Made by a program: the position numbers and the translations under genes. From Inia geoffrensis (Eukaryota; Chordata; Mammalia; Artiodactyla; Iniidae), in assembly GCA_036417435.1 (NCBI GenBank), contig CM070902.1:137009886-137073885 (forward strand): a DNA stretch of 64,000 bases, in the 5' to 3' direction. Under the pieces are notes generated by a model. That model did no database searches. It saw nothing but the letters and a program-made list of their open reading frames with translations, and was not told the DNA's origin. Of the stretch, positions 1 through 12,540 are shown one piece after another. How positions within the stretch are numbered: the stretch's first letter is position 1; every line of letters starts with the position of its first letter.

Positions 1-1528
1 GACCAAAGAAAGGGGGAGGACATGGTGGGGAATCTGTCCCAGGAAAGCCCCATAGGGTTCTGCTCAGTTTTATTTGCAGTACACTAATGACAAGTAATAA
101 GTGAAGGGAGTTGGATGTTCTTTGCACAGAGTTATTATTTTCCTCTATTGTAAACTAAACTTCAACATTTGCAGAAAAAATTTACCACATTAATGGTAGA
201 GGTTGAAAATACAAAGTTTTAAGTTATATTCTGATTAGCCTTAATTGTTTGGGTCTCTGGGTTATATGAAGACTCCATAGTCTGTGATCTCAAAGTTGTT
301 TGTGGTCAATGGCTGTACTGGTAAAACACAACCCAACTTTTTATAGTTGAAGTTGCAAATAGTGGCCCTTCACTATCCTCTCTCCTTTCACTCTTAATAT
401 CCAACTTCTCCCTAAAATGTGCCTAACATTTTGTTACGTTCACTTTCCAAACAAATTATAAACATTACTGCTTGCAGAGGGCTATATTCCAGAAATTTTT
501 ATATATAAGGATACCTACAAATATTTTTAAAAATCTAAAATATTCTGCCGATAAAAAATTGTCTAGTTTCGCCTCTCACTGATTGGATATATTTTTCCCA
601 GATTTTACTGAAGGTAAGAGTACATGCACTGGAATCAATGTGCCCAGGATAAATATATCACAAGAACAAGCTGTATAAATCAAAACATACCGAAAGGGGT
701 CAAGTGTGGTTAGTTCATGTCAAGAAGGTTCAAATGTGAAACATGAAAATTATGAGTCTCCCACACAGTGGAACTATTCTGAATGCCTTGGCATCTTCTT
801 TCCACCTGCACCATACCTGTCAGCTCCAAAACAAAGTCCCTGTCTTGGCAGTTTAGGCTAGAGAACATATACGACATGTGAGACATTTATCATGTCATCT
901 ATTTGTGATTTTTTTTGGTGAATAATATTAGATATCTGTTTTCATCACTAGTATGATGTATACTTTCTATAGTCTTGATAATTTTGAGAGTCAGATTTTA
1001 AGAGAAGGAAGCAGTGTGTGCCACTCAAAGGAAATAATTTTATAAAAATGGATATAAGGAACTAAGTATCTATTTCTAACTTCAGTATCCAAATATTTTC
1101 ATTTAAATCTTGCCTACTTTTCATAAATTTATATTTTATATTAATGTTTTGAGTAATAATCTTCTTCCCACCCACATCCCCATTAATATAGGGTTTTGAT
1201 ATAGAAACTATATAGTACAAATAAGTGGCTTAGAATGTTTCTTGGTGCTGGAATTGTGTTATAAACATATGATGAAAAGTGTAATATAAAAATTGAATAT
1301 ACCCTACTTCCTCAATTCCATACTCAGTGGTAAATTTTCACTTTTATTGGGCTCATAAATTCTTCAGAGTTTTTGTTCAGTTCATAACGAGGCTTGTATG
1401 AGAAATCATGCCAATAAATAGCAAATCATGTTGGACTTAAAATCAAAATGCTTGGATTGAACTGTTAAAGAAAAATATTTCAAAGGATGACTTTTAATGG
1501 AGACTGACAGTGGTCATGACTATTTCAG
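1..1528 (+). other. DCHS2: DCHS2 intron (3' part) upstream of the first exon in the window
   Basis: AT-rich sequence with no open frame of note. It ends in a 3' splice acceptor reading TATTTCAG at 1521-1528, immediately before cadherin-coding sequence. The 5' end of this intron lies outside the window. I see no recognisable young repeat or conserved block here. Confidence 0.7.
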
Positions 1529-1815
1529 ATTCTTTGCCTGGTGTAATTGTGACTCAGATATCAGTTCATGATGTGGATTTGAATCCAGCTTTCACCTTCA
1601 GTTTCATCAAAGAGAGTAATCCTGGAACTAAGTTCGCTATTGATCGGAACACTGGGGTAGTGGTGCTAGTGAAAACACTGGACTTTGAAGAAACTACTGA
1701 ATATGAGCTGCATATCCAAATTTCAGATTTGATGCACCACATGGAGGGGACACTCATCGTCCATGTGCTGGATGTCAATGATAACCCACCAGTATTTTCT
1801 CAAGATTCTTACCAG
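1529..1815 (+). CDS. DCHS2: DCHS2 antepenultimate coding exon (cadherin repeat)
   Basis: This 287-bp exon is bounded by an acceptor (TATTTCAG) and a donor (CAG|GTAGAG). It enters in phase 1 (two bases complete a split codon) and leaves in phase 0. It encodes most of one extracellular cadherin domain: the first strands after SLPG, the LDFEE calcium-ligand motif about two thirds through, and the domain-closing linker DVNDNPPVF, followed by the first residues of the next repeat. Cadherin repeats of the dachsous/FAT class form long extracellular rods that bind Ca2+ between domains and mediate heterophilic contact with FAT cadherins in planar cell polarity. The gene assignment rests on the whole three-exon product, especially the cytoplasmic tail. 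An open reading continues past the donor to 1845, but that extension is intronic. Confidence 0.88.
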
Positions 1816-2751
1816 GTAGAGAACTTAAGAGATGTTGAAACTTGAAAGAATAGGGAATAATGTTGACACTAATTTAGACAAACAGACAGTATTCACTGCT
1901 TTTACTGCCTAAGTTGTTGCTGAGGGTTTTATATTTAGTATTATGGAGGATAGAAGTACATATGGAATTGAATATCACATTCAATTCAATTTCTTAGGTA
2001 TGTATCACAAATCATCATATGAAAGTATGTCACCATTTTTCTAGTTTTTAGGGATTGGGATCCAGTTGTTCATAATAATTGGGACTTGCCTAATGTTTGC
2101 AAAGCCACAAATAAGACAATAAGGTAGTTTGGATTATCTGCAGTTAATTTGAGAAAACCTTTTCTTTCCTAGGCATGTATTTTTGAGTATATTGATTAGC
2201 ATTTTGCAGAAACAAATCATGAACAAAACTGTACAGTGTAAACTGTAGATTTTAGAGCATAGTATATGTTTATAGAAGTAAGGACAATGATAGCATTCAC
2301 CTAAGTACTTGGATGTGGGCTCCAGGACTCTTGAATGTAACAAATGCAAGGTTTACCTGTAAACACAGGAGAGAAGCTAACCTAAGTAAAGATCTTCTGT
2401 GAAGGCTTGTTAAATAATACAATGCTCGTAATTATAAAATGTACAGTATAATAATACATTAGTAAATGCATTAGCTGTCCTCTACCACACAGAAATAATT
2501 TTTAGAAGGAAAATTTTTCATAATAAGAATCAAAACTGGATGAAAATTTTTAAAAGTTTTTTTTCTGAATTCTGGAGCTACTAATACAATCTTCTTAATA
2601 TGTTCACTCTATAAATTAATCTGCCTAAAAAAATCAGGTTCTCTGTCTTTTCTATAAGCAAAATGAATAAAAGGGCCTCAGGTTCTGACCCTGCTCATAA
2701 AAATAGCTACAACCTTTAAGCACAGTGCCCATCTCCCTCTTTTTCCCTCAG
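1816..2751 (+). other. DCHS2: DCHS2 intron between cadherin exons
   Basis: 936-bp intron with donor GTAGAG at 1816 and a pyrimidine-rich acceptor (CTCCCTCTTTTTCCCTCAG) ending at 2751. The interior is AT-rich, without an identifiable transposon or coding potential. Confidence 0.85.
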
Positions 2752-2884
2752 GTCACCATTTCCGAATCGGTGCCTGTGGGGCACGCAGTGCTGACCGTGG
2801 TGGCCACAGATGTGGAAAGCAACGAGAACATTTCCTACAGGATCCTTCCTTCTTCTAAGGAATTTTCAATTGATCCTACAAATG
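2752..2884 (+). CDS. DCHS2: DCHS2 penultimate coding exon (cadherin repeat, first half)
   Basis: This 133-bp exon starts in phase 0 and ends in phase 1 (AATG|GTGAGT, a near-consensus donor). It encodes the first half of a cadherin domain, with SESVPVG near the start (the glutamate is the usual first calcium ligand), then VVATDVESNENISY and FSIDPTNG at the exon junction. The cadherin DxD position reads DVE here, a conservative departure from the usual DAD/DRD. The split codon G|GC joins the next exon exactly to give TNGTVYTI, the expected continuation of a cadherin G-strand, which confirms the splice pairing. Confidence 0.88.
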
Positions 2885-4842
2885 GTGAGTTATTTATAGT
2901 GGCTTTAGCATTCATAGGTTTGAGTTACAGGGTGGAAACCTGAAATAATGCTTTCCAAATGTGCCACCTCCATCCCCACACGCTGGTATCAAAGACACCA
3001 CCTTCTTATTTCTCTTCACGGCAAATGCTGTGGTAGCAGATCCTGGTGCTATTTCTCTTCTCCAACATCTCAATGGCTGGAAAGCGAAAGGAACTGATTA
3101 AATGCTGGCAAATGCACAGAAGTTCAGAGACCTCAGTATAGTAAATACCAGCTCATCCAGCCACCCAAGCACAGTTGAGGTAATTAGCCCAGGCCTCAAC
3201 AAGAATCAAAATGAAGTCAAAGGGGTTCATTTAGAACTGAAGACTTCATGTTACCAGAGTTTAGAAGCTTTTTTTCCAAGCCAAGTACAAGAAGTTCAGT
3301 AACAGCATCACATATTCAACAAGGACCAGAAAAAAAAAAACACAAAAAAACAAAAAGGAAAATTATTTGAGCATCTCTACTAAGTGAAAACCATTGAGGA
3401 TGTTCTGGTTTCTTTGATGCCTCCCAAGGCTCCTCATTTTGTTATCAGAGATCAAGATATTTGTGGTTGTGAAATGCATTCAGGCAAATGATTTCAGGTT
3501 AGAAAAGTTAAGCATTGTATAGAGAAAATGTAACAGCAAGTAGACATTAAAAACTAAATTTGATAAAGATGCATAATTAGCAAAGTGCTGTCCCTAGCAG
3601 AGCACGTGCTAGAAAAGAACAGGGCTGGGACATGTTACACTGTGTGTTCCCCATCTCTACCCACCACTGCGTTGTTTCACAAGTGAGAGCTGACTTATAA
3701 GTCAAACTCTGGATGATCGATGTTAATTAGGTTTACTCTGCTGATCACTTTGCAGTTACACAAATATTGAATCATTATTTTGTACACCTGAAACTAATAT
3801 AATGTTATATGTCAATTATATTCTCAATTTTAAAAAGTTAACCTCAGGATTACCTGAAGGGAGAATTTAGTCACAAAATACCAGTATGAGGCCCTCAGAG
3901 TGTGGTAAAGGGGAGAAGTAGGTAATGTTGCAACACAGTCTGTAGATGGATGATTACTGTGTGGACTCGAGCATGTCAAGAATTTGGCTTTCCTCTCTCT
4001 CTCTGTCTCTCTTTCTCTGCCACAGCAAATTGCAGTGTGATGTAGTCCCTCTGAGCACTCAATCCTGGCAACACTTTTGCTTGATATGCATTATCAACAA
4101 ACTTTACATTGATTAGAATGTTTTTAAAATCTTGAATATTATCAGGTCAACTGAATTCATGGTGGGACCCAAACTGAAATGTGGCATTTAAAAGATACCA
4201 TTTTGTATTCTTTCTTTGTGACCATACTTAAAACACATTTTCCTTAGAAAAATATCATTACATACATACTTATAAAAATTATGTATTTCTATATTTAAGA
4301 TGATAAAATGTATTACACATATTTCATCAATAGGGGAAAAATCCACTTGCTGAATTAAACAAGAGCTTTAGGAAAAGCATCTCTAGAATGAAGCAATAGT
4401 TGTAAGTCTGCATTATCTTATTTACTACTTTCATTTGACTAGCATGAGCGCCGTCCAGCATTTCCAGAATAAATATCTTTATGCCAGAATGTCTCTATAC
4501 ATGTGTCTATGCGTAGTAGAATGGGGTATAAATTATTCAAATAAGAATACATTTTCTTTAAAATGTAATAATGGAACAATTTACTATACAAAAATAAAAT
4601 TTTTAAAAACTTGTGGCAGTCACCTTCAAGCAGCACACACATTTAATAGCGTGAATGCCATGAATATTATTCCTGAATCTTAAGTGTTACAAAAGTATAA
4701 ATGTAATAATCTAAGTTTTCTATTTAGAGTTACCTTTGGTTGTAACTAACAGATATCTTTACATATTAGTAAATATTTGCTGACTAAGATGATCATGAAA
4801 ATTTTACTTCACAACATTGAAAGACTATGTCTTGTTTTTCAG
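2885..4842 (+). other. DCHS2: Last DCHS2 intron, with an old L1 3' end
   Basis: 1958-bp intron from GTGAGT to CTTGTTTTTCAG. It contains an old L1 3' terminus at about 3728-3840, a CT-rich low-complexity run at about 3990-4020 and an A-rich stretch at 3330-3358. The stretch 3000-3330 is relatively GC-balanced and carries a 66-codon open frame, but it resembles no protein family that I recognise. Confidence 0.8.
3728..3840 (+). mobile_element. Old L1 (L1M-type) 3' end fragment in intron
   Basis: The text around 3755-3835 (ending GTACACCTGAAACTAATATA and then ATGTCAATTATATTCTC) is the widespread 3' terminus of mammalian L1M elements, in sense orientation to the host gene. Only the tail is recognisable. 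Divergence from the usual form and loss of the poly-A tail suggest an old insertion. Confidence 0.7.
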
Positions 4843-7469
4843 GCACAGTATATACTATCAATCCTGTCTTACTTCTGGATAGAAAATCAACAATTCGATT
4901 TCTTGTTGAAGCCAGTGATGGTGGAATTCCTGACCTGAAGGCTGTTACCTTAGTGGAGGTAGAAATACAAGATGTGAACAATTATGCCCCTGAGTTTGCA
5001 ATAGAATATTATAATCTTAGCTTGAGTGAAGACACTCCAATTGGAAGCACACTTGTCACCTTTTCAACTGTTGACCATGACTGGACCCGTGAAAACACTC
5101 ATGTTGAATATTCCATCATCAGTGGTAATTCACAGAACAATTTCCATGTGGAAACTAGTTTCATTCATTCAGAATATACTTACAAGCAAGTTGGTTACCT
5201 GGTGTTGATTCACAATCTGGACAGAGAAGCAACCGCCAGTCATAAGCTTGTGCTTCTGGCATCTGACCATGGCTGCCCTCCACTGAGTTCCTCAGCCACT
5301 GTGTCAATAGCAGTACTCGATGTGGATGATAACCCACCTGCATTCAGCAGTCTGAAATATCATGCCCACATCAAGGAAGGTACCCCTCGAGGGAGCCCCA
5401 TCACTGTGGTCTCAGCAAGTGACTGTGATGTGGCTTCACATGCAGAAATCGTCTACCACCTAATCTCTGGAAATGAGAAGGGACATTTTCACTTAGAAGA
5501 AAAAACTGGAGTTCTTTATTTGATTAAACCTTTGGATTATGAAGAAACGATAAAATTTACTTTAACTCTCCAAGCTTCAGATGAAGAAAAGCAGCATTTT
5601 TCTTTTGCAGTTGTGTTTGTCAATGTCCTGGATGATAATGACCATGCACCTCAGTTTTTGTTCCCAAACTTGAACTGTGCTGTTCCTGAAAATCTTCCTG
5701 TTTTCTCCACCATATGTTCTGTAAGTGCTTTGGATTTTGACACAGGTCCTTATGGAGACTTGACCTATTCTATAGTTTCACCCTGTTCTCTCCTTCATGA
5801 GATGCCGCATGATCATGACCTCTTCCTCATTGACCCCTTATCAGGGGATATTCGTGCTCAGCAACTCCTTGACTATGAACATGACAAAAAATACTGCCTC
5901 ACAGTTCAGGCCAAAGACAAGGGTGACTCAACAGCCTCCTTAATGGTTTGGGTGGATATTGAAGGGATAGATGAGTTTGAACCCATTTTCACTCAGGATC
6001 AATATTTTTTCAACCTCCCAGAAAAGAGTAATGTAAGACAGTTGATTGGCAGAGTGGAAGCATCAGATGCAGATGCTGGTATTGATGGAGTTATTCTTTA
6101 CTCCCTCGAAACTCCATCTCCCTTCTTTTCAGTAAATAAAACTAATGGAAATATTTATTTAAGTAGAGCCCTTCCCCTAGCAAAAAGTCAAGTCAGCAAA
6201 GAAGACACCATCGAAATGAAAATAATTGCTCGTAGCCCCAAACCGGACTCCAAGTTTACATCTTGTACTGTTTTTGTGAATGTGTCTTTTTCCTTGGAAG
6301 GAAAACACTCCACAGAATCAGCTAGCAGCTTTTTGATCAGTCTCACTGTCTCCTTTTTAGTGTCTTTGTTACTTGCCTTCATTCTAATTGCACTTATTTT
6401 AAGACATAAACAAAAAGATGCAATAAACAATTATGAAGAAAAGAAAACATCATCATCCTTAGATATCAGTGTGAGACTGACCAGGGATGCCAGCACGCTG
6501 AAACCCTTCCAAAAAACTAATGAGAGTGATAATGAGGTAGTGCCCGTGGACTCCATGCTTGAATGGTTGAGTTTAACAAGAATTATGGAGAAGGACATTG
6601 CACATCTGTACAGGCACTCAAATTCCAGTGGTCACTATTCTGTGGAAGGAGAAACTGCAGAAGATAAGGAAATCCAGAGGATAAATGAGCACCCTTACAG
6701 AAAGGACTCTGACTCAGCTCTGAGTGATCGGGAGTCCAGGGTGCCAGACTCCGGCATTGCAAGGGAATCAGACCAGCTCTCTTGTTTGTCTGGGGAAACA
6801 GATGTGGCGGTCACTGCTGAAACAGCAGAAACCAGCCATACATTTGAGGAAGGAGATCAAGGACAGGGCTGTGGCACTGCCTATGTTCAAAATAACATCT
6901 TACTCCAGCCTCTAAAGAAGAGAGAGGGAAAAGTGGGCATCCTGGCTGATGTCAGAAAAGAGGCCGTCTTTATTTCAAGTGATCAGGAAGCAGGATGCGC
7001 AGCTCTTTCAACCCAGAGAAACTCTGATCATGATGTAAGAGGCAACTATCACTGGGATTATCTCCTCAGTTGGGAACCCAAGTTCCAACCTCTCGCATCA
7101 GTATTTAATGATATTGCAAAACTAAAGGATGAGCACTTACATATGCCTGGCATTCCAAAGGAGAAGAAATCTTTTGTTTTTCCACCACCTTTGATAACAG
7201 CAGTAGCCCAGCCCGGGATTAAAGCAGTTCCACCAAGGATGCCAGCCATAACCCTGGGGCAGGGACTTCGGAAATACCCACACTCCCCCATTCAATATCA
7301 TCAAAGTTCTCTGCCGAAAACTATGACACCCAGTTTTTCTCCATCCCTTTCTCTGCTGACCACACAGACCCCTGCCATAACCCCGTTGCTGTCAGATGGA
7401 GAGTTATCAGGAACACATCTGAGTGGTACATGCCATGAACCTAAAGCAGCAGATGAAGTTCAAATATAA
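4843..7469 (+). CDS. DCHS2: DCHS2 terminal coding exon: last cadherin repeats, transmembrane helix, cytoplasmic tail
   Basis: This exon contributes 2627 bp (about 875 residues plus stop). It completes the repeat begun in the previous exon (linker DVNNYAPEF, 4971-4997). Further cadherin domains end in DVDDNPPAF (5319-5345), DDNDHAPQF (5631-5657) and a diverged DIEGIDEFEPIF (5955-5990). A final membrane-proximal cadherin-like domain follows, to about 6300. LDRE (5217), LDYEE (5532) and LDYEH mark the mid-domain calcium ligands. A single hydrophobic helix lies at about 6330-6401, followed by RHKQK, so the N-terminus is outside the cell. The 355-residue tail is serine/proline-rich and ends in DEVQI. 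Domain order and tail fit dachsous family member 2, a FAT-binding cadherin related to planar-polarity signalling. The frame is fully open, with no frameshift. DCHS1 is less likely because the tail is short and lacks the DCHS1-like character. Confidence 0.9.
6330..6401 (+). other. DCHS2: Transmembrane helix of DCHS2
   Basis: About 24 consecutive hydrophobic codons (FLISLTVSFL, then VSLLLAFILI and ALIL) are followed at once by the positive stop-transfer residues RHKQK. This is the only membrane-length hydrophobic segment in the exon. It separates the cadherin repeats from the cytoplasmic tail. Confidence 0.9.
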
Positions 7470-8260
7470 AACAATTGTGATGTCAAGCACCTGTTCTCCA
7501 TTGGTCATGAATGATTGGACAAAACATTCCTAAGTGAGCTCCTTGAGATTGGATTCATTTATCTATGAGTGAGGGATATAATTTAGTCTAGGTTTTTAGA
7601 ACCCTCTCATTTAAGTTTGGAGAATTTGTTTCAGTCTTAATGAGAAGTTACCCTGTCTTTTAACCTTTATGTTTTGCTCTCAGGACTCAAGTTTGTATAT
7701 ACTAAGTAGTGTATATTCTGTCACACCTGGTCTTCTGTATGGTTAGATTTCCAAAGGACACAGTGAACTTGGCTGACTGCCAAAACGTTCATATGAAAAT
7801 GGAAATAAAGTATACTGTATTCTGGTCACTTTACTGCTGATTATTCTGCTATTTATAAAACAAATTAGTAAAGACTGAATAAAAAATGAGTGTAGGACAG
7901 AAAGTAGCAGAGAGGGGAAATTTGGAAGGATAAACAAGTTGTAATGTGAAGCAGTTTTCTGCAGATCTGATATACCTGGAGATGCATTTCCCCGTTTTCC
8001 CCATAAGCCACACTTGGGGAATTTCGCCATAATTTGAATTTACTATGGTGTCTTTTGGAAATCTAATGAGAAATTAAGAATTAAATTTGTCATACCTCTG
8101 TGCCAAATAAGAAAATTATTCTTGATTAAATGAACCAGAAATGCATGTTCTTAATGGAGAGCCAGTATTGATAAAAGCAATAATGTGTGGTTGGCTGCCA
8201 CTGAAGACATATTTCCTTGGCCTTCTTTACAAATAAAATGATTTTTTTTTCAATGCTCTG
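7470..8260 (+). other. DCHS2: DCHS2 3' untranslated region with candidate polyadenylation signals
   Basis: Non-coding sequence after the TAA stop. AATAAA hexamers lie at 7804-7809, 7878-7883 and 8232-8237. The last is followed within about 25 bases by TGCTCTGTCTTGTAA, a GT/T-rich stretch of the kind found downstream of cleavage sites, so I favour an end near 8250. Another AATAAA at 8427-8432 is possible. The choice is inference; transcript data would settle it. Confidence 0.5.
8232..8237 (+). terminator. DCHS2: Candidate polyadenylation signal AATAAA
   Basis: Canonical hexamer with a T-run and a GT-rich downstream stretch. It is the best placed of several AATAAA copies in the presumed 3'UTR. 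Confidence 0.4.
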
Positions 8261-11200
8261 TCTTGTAACATGGTACGGGTACAGACACTAAACTCTGAAG
8301 ATTAATTTGTGTATATTTCTTCATTTTATTTTCTTCTACATTCAGTAACTTTTGGTGAGAAATAATTTATCCACTCAATGTTAGTTTAAAATTTTTCACT
8401 CAGATAAAATTATGTTATTTGCTAATAATAAATTTCATAGAGTAATGTAGCAATATATTTTTAATGAAGATTTTTTTATATAAATATTCCTACTATAAAA
8501 GTTAAGAATGGATGTCAGAAGTCTTTCTACCATTTGTTTATACTCATATTTAGCTTCAACTGTCCCTAGGCGGAACAGTTTGGCAACATGGTTAAAATAA
8601 TTCTGTTTTGTACAACTACTGTTTCAGAAATATAGTGGTATTGTGTGGTGCCCATATATATATGTATATATAAAATGCTATCTCCTTCTGTTTGGTGAGC
8701 CTGAGAATCTGTCAGAGATTCTTATCCCTTCCAAGAAAGCAGAGCACATCCTGATGAGGCTGGTCCAAAAGTCATCCATGGTAGGCAACGTGGCCAGGCT
8801 TTGGAGTAAGAGTTTAGGATTCTAATGTCGAGTCTAGAGGGCATCTGGTGTAGTTTTCTTAGTAGTTAGTGTGGGATTCAGCTATAGGAATATTTCCTTT
8901 ATGTTTTCTTTCAGTAGTCCTCATCTGTAAATTTATGTGGGATGACTAATGTCTCTTTACTGAAAAACATTTTAGGATGCCATGTTTGATATCTAGTTTT
9001 GTAGATAAATAATTCTAAGAGTTCCTATGCTGATTTTATCAAATATATATTAGAAGTTGTATGAAACATGAAGGTTTTTGGAGAAGCCTGGAATCCTGGG
9101 GAAAGTGATTTAGGCATGGAACGCTTAAATATTAAAGGATGAATGCGTGTTTCTCTTTTTCTTCCTGGCATCCAGAGAAGAAGATTTCATGGTTTTTCTA
9201 AAAAAAAATAATAATTATTACAGTGTTCCAATGTTTATTCTCTCTTTGATTTTCTTCGAAAGATTCCTTTGAGCATACGAAGAAATGCTATATTGATTTT
9301 CTTTTCTAATTATACATGGAAGTTTTGTTTTGCAACAGAATTATTTCTAGGAAGCAAGAACATTTTGTTGTTTTTAATTAAACAGGTTCTTCATTACTTA
9401 TGCTTAAAAAGCTATCTATCTAACTCTTCTCTAAGATATTTGCCAGTGATTTTATTCCTCATTCTGGACATGATTCTGCATTTTTTTCTAGACATTTAAT
9501 AAAAACAGAAGACATGAAGAATTTAGAGCTATTCCTTACCAACATCTAGTGGATTGTTAATTGATGACTTTATTAATACAGTATCCAAAACCACACCACT
9601 GCCAAACGACTATTACAGTAGGGTTGAGAGTAAAAATGTGAACATGCTGGTTAAGTGTTTGCAGTAAATCATATGTCAGCCCTTTCAACTAGAGTGCTTT
9701 TTTCCTAAGTAAACAATATAATTTGTACAGTTTTCCTTCAAGTTTAATATTAACTTGCCTCATATGTTCTGTGTTACTTTGCTGATCTACACACCAGCTT
9801 TAGCACTCTGGAGGGGGTACAGAACTTGTTAGTGGAAAATCGTATTAAGCCCCAAATTCATAAGCTATAAAATAAAAGACAGTTGTCTCTTGTGGAATTT
9901 TGCCTGCCTGAAATTCTGGACTTTCTCGTTGGCAGCCTTAAAAATACTGGTGTAAATCAGGACCAAATGGATATCAAAATTCCATGTCCTAGTAGTAATC
10001 ATGGAGTTAGCTTCCAAAACAGATTCCTAGGCAAAGAAAAGGAAAAATGCAGCATCTTTAGGGATTTGATCATTTAACTGTTCTTTAAAAACATTATGCA
10101 CTGTAAACTACCAGCTGCTTACAGGTGTGCACACTTGGTCCATGATAGATGTCCTTGTGAGACAGGGCTTGTGTTTCTCAGCACCTTTACCCTCAGTTTC
10201 AGAGTCCCCCTTTCTGTGTTTTCCAGAAGTTATGCTGATGAAAATTAATTATTAACTTAAAAATTATTTCCATCCAAACATGTTTTGTTACTTTTGTTTT
10301 GACCTTTTACACATACCTTATCTTTAAGTTAAAAAAAAGCAAGACATAACTAAGAGGATCTAAGATGTTAACCCACTTCAGAGCAATGAAGGATATGGAT
10401 GGCTAGTGGATTCTCACATGATGTCATGGATAAGCTCATTGGGTTTATTTTCCTTGAGCTCGAAACTATAGAGCTATCTGTTTGGTCATAGCTGGAGAGT
10501 TTGTATGGATAATCATTCTGTCCAAGAGGGATGCCAGGACCAGGAAGGTTGCAGAAGTGTTGCTTATGACCCAAACCAAGCATTCCAGTGTGAGTCACTG
10601 AAAGTAGCTTTCATCCATTGTAAAGATGGAGGGAGAGAAGGAGGAAAGGAGAGAAGGAACAAAGGACAGAAGAGAAAAGAGAGGATCAAATCTGAAAAGG
10701 AATAGTTTCGGGCATGGGTAAAGAAATACAAGAAGGCAAAAGGGTAAGGACTTGTAAAAAGAAATTTTTAAGTGTAAAGATTTTGCTGAGTCACTTGCCC
10801 TTCCTGGTTTGTCCTGTTGAGGAATCTCTCCTTTTTTAAGGAATTTCTTTTCTCCTTCCTATCTGCTCCTCTCAAGTCTCTCCCTCCATCATCTGAAAAT
10901 TTAGGTTTATCAAGCTCTGAACCTAAAGCTAGGCGACAACGAACTAGAATGCATTTGACCATAAGCACTTGAATTTGTTGTGGGGTGTTTTTTTTTTTTT
11001 TTTTTCTTTTTGGTGAATTAAAGAATTAAAAAATCAGAATGATTGCCTTACCTTATTCCCCACTCTACATAACTTTGGCATTGCAAGAGCCACGATTTTA
11101 GGTTGGTGACTTCATATCAAATAATGAAAGTTCAGAAGGCAGTTGGGACAGAATATGGAATTTTAATACTTAGTCTTTTTTTCTGGTAGCTCATCCTTTT

Positions 11201-12528
11201 TAAAAATGAGCACTTGCTTCGTAATTGGGATTTTATATTAAAATGTTACATTTTATATAACTTTTAAGCCACAATATAGGCATAATCGATAGTTTGTTCT
11301 CAAGTATTGTCAATTTTATTTGAATTCTGATGACATAAATTATTTTGATTCCATATTCATCAAAGAAATCTGTCTGTTAGAAACAAAATTATGGCAATCT
11401 TAGAAAGAATCAACTCAAAATGACTGGAGTATCAGACTATTTCTTTCTCTTAGACACTTGGCACTTGCTATTTAATGACAATTTAGCACTTCCTACTGTT
11501 TTGGTCTATATAACTTTCCTCATCTCACCCAATATATTTGCTAAGCCAAAACTGTGAAATGAGTAGTAGAGAGGGGAAAGTGTACCAAATAAATAGCAGA
11601 TGCACAAGTGCATCTCTTGAGTGAGAAAGCCTTATTTTGGTTAGAAAACTAAATACACGGATTTTGTTGTTAGATAGTAAACCCTCAGGGCAAAGGCCTG
11701 GTCTCCACCTGTATTATGAAATACAGATGTTCTTAGAAAGAATGAGTACATATGTAGATGTGCACAGACAAGGCCATAGTTTGAGGGTGAGATGCATAAG
11801 CCTTGACCCCATTAGGTGGGAATTCTAACATAGTTCTGTGATTTTAACCAATCATAGGAGAGAGAGAAAGTCAGTGTAAAGAGCCTATCAAAATATTATA
11901 GAATACCTTAGATAAAGTCAAATCACCAGGTAATTCCTTCTTCAATCTGATTTGTTTTCTCTTTCTCCCTTCCTTACAATGTACATACATTTCTTGTGAG
12001 CTTTAGACATAATAGAAACAAGTTATAGATGACATTCAAAAGCATATTGTTTGAGACAGTGACATTACCTGACTAAGCACACTGGTTTAATTTAATTTCA
12101 GTTCCTCGATTAAACCACAACTGCCCTATGCCTAGCAGAATAAAGTTCTATCAATAAGAGAAGAGAATATAGTTCAGTAGATATGCCTAGGATATTTACA
12201 TCAAAACTTATTAAAATATAAAATAAAAGCAATATGAGGAATTTATGAAGGAAATTCTATATATGCATATATTTAGTATGTGTTAAAAGTAATATTTTAA
12301 ACAAGTACAGATTATTTATCAATACTAAATGCATACTGGGGAATTGAGGGAGGGGGTAAATATGATGTATTTCTTGTCACACCATAAACAAAGCTGATTT
12401 TTAACTGGATTAATGAGTAAAAGTTAAAATGAAACCATAAGGACTGGAAGAAAAGCATAGAATACAGGTAGGAAAGACCTTTTTAAAATATAAAAGCAAT
12501 AAAAAGTGTTGCTTTTTATTATGACAAT
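8261..12528. other. Intergenic, no gene recognised
   Basis: AT-rich sequence with only short chance open frames (no more than about 76 codons). It holds a short TA/TG run near 8657-8675, a purine-rich GA tract at about 10620-10700 and a T-run at 10988-11010. I recognise no transposon with confidence and no splice-bounded exon. Confidence 0.6.
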
Positions 12529-12540
12529 AAAAAGTACTGT

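Noticed and set aside
1510..1528. Coding start at 1510 for the first cadherin exon
   Set aside because: These bases are intron and acceptor (TATTTCAG); the exon begins at 1529 inside a split codon.
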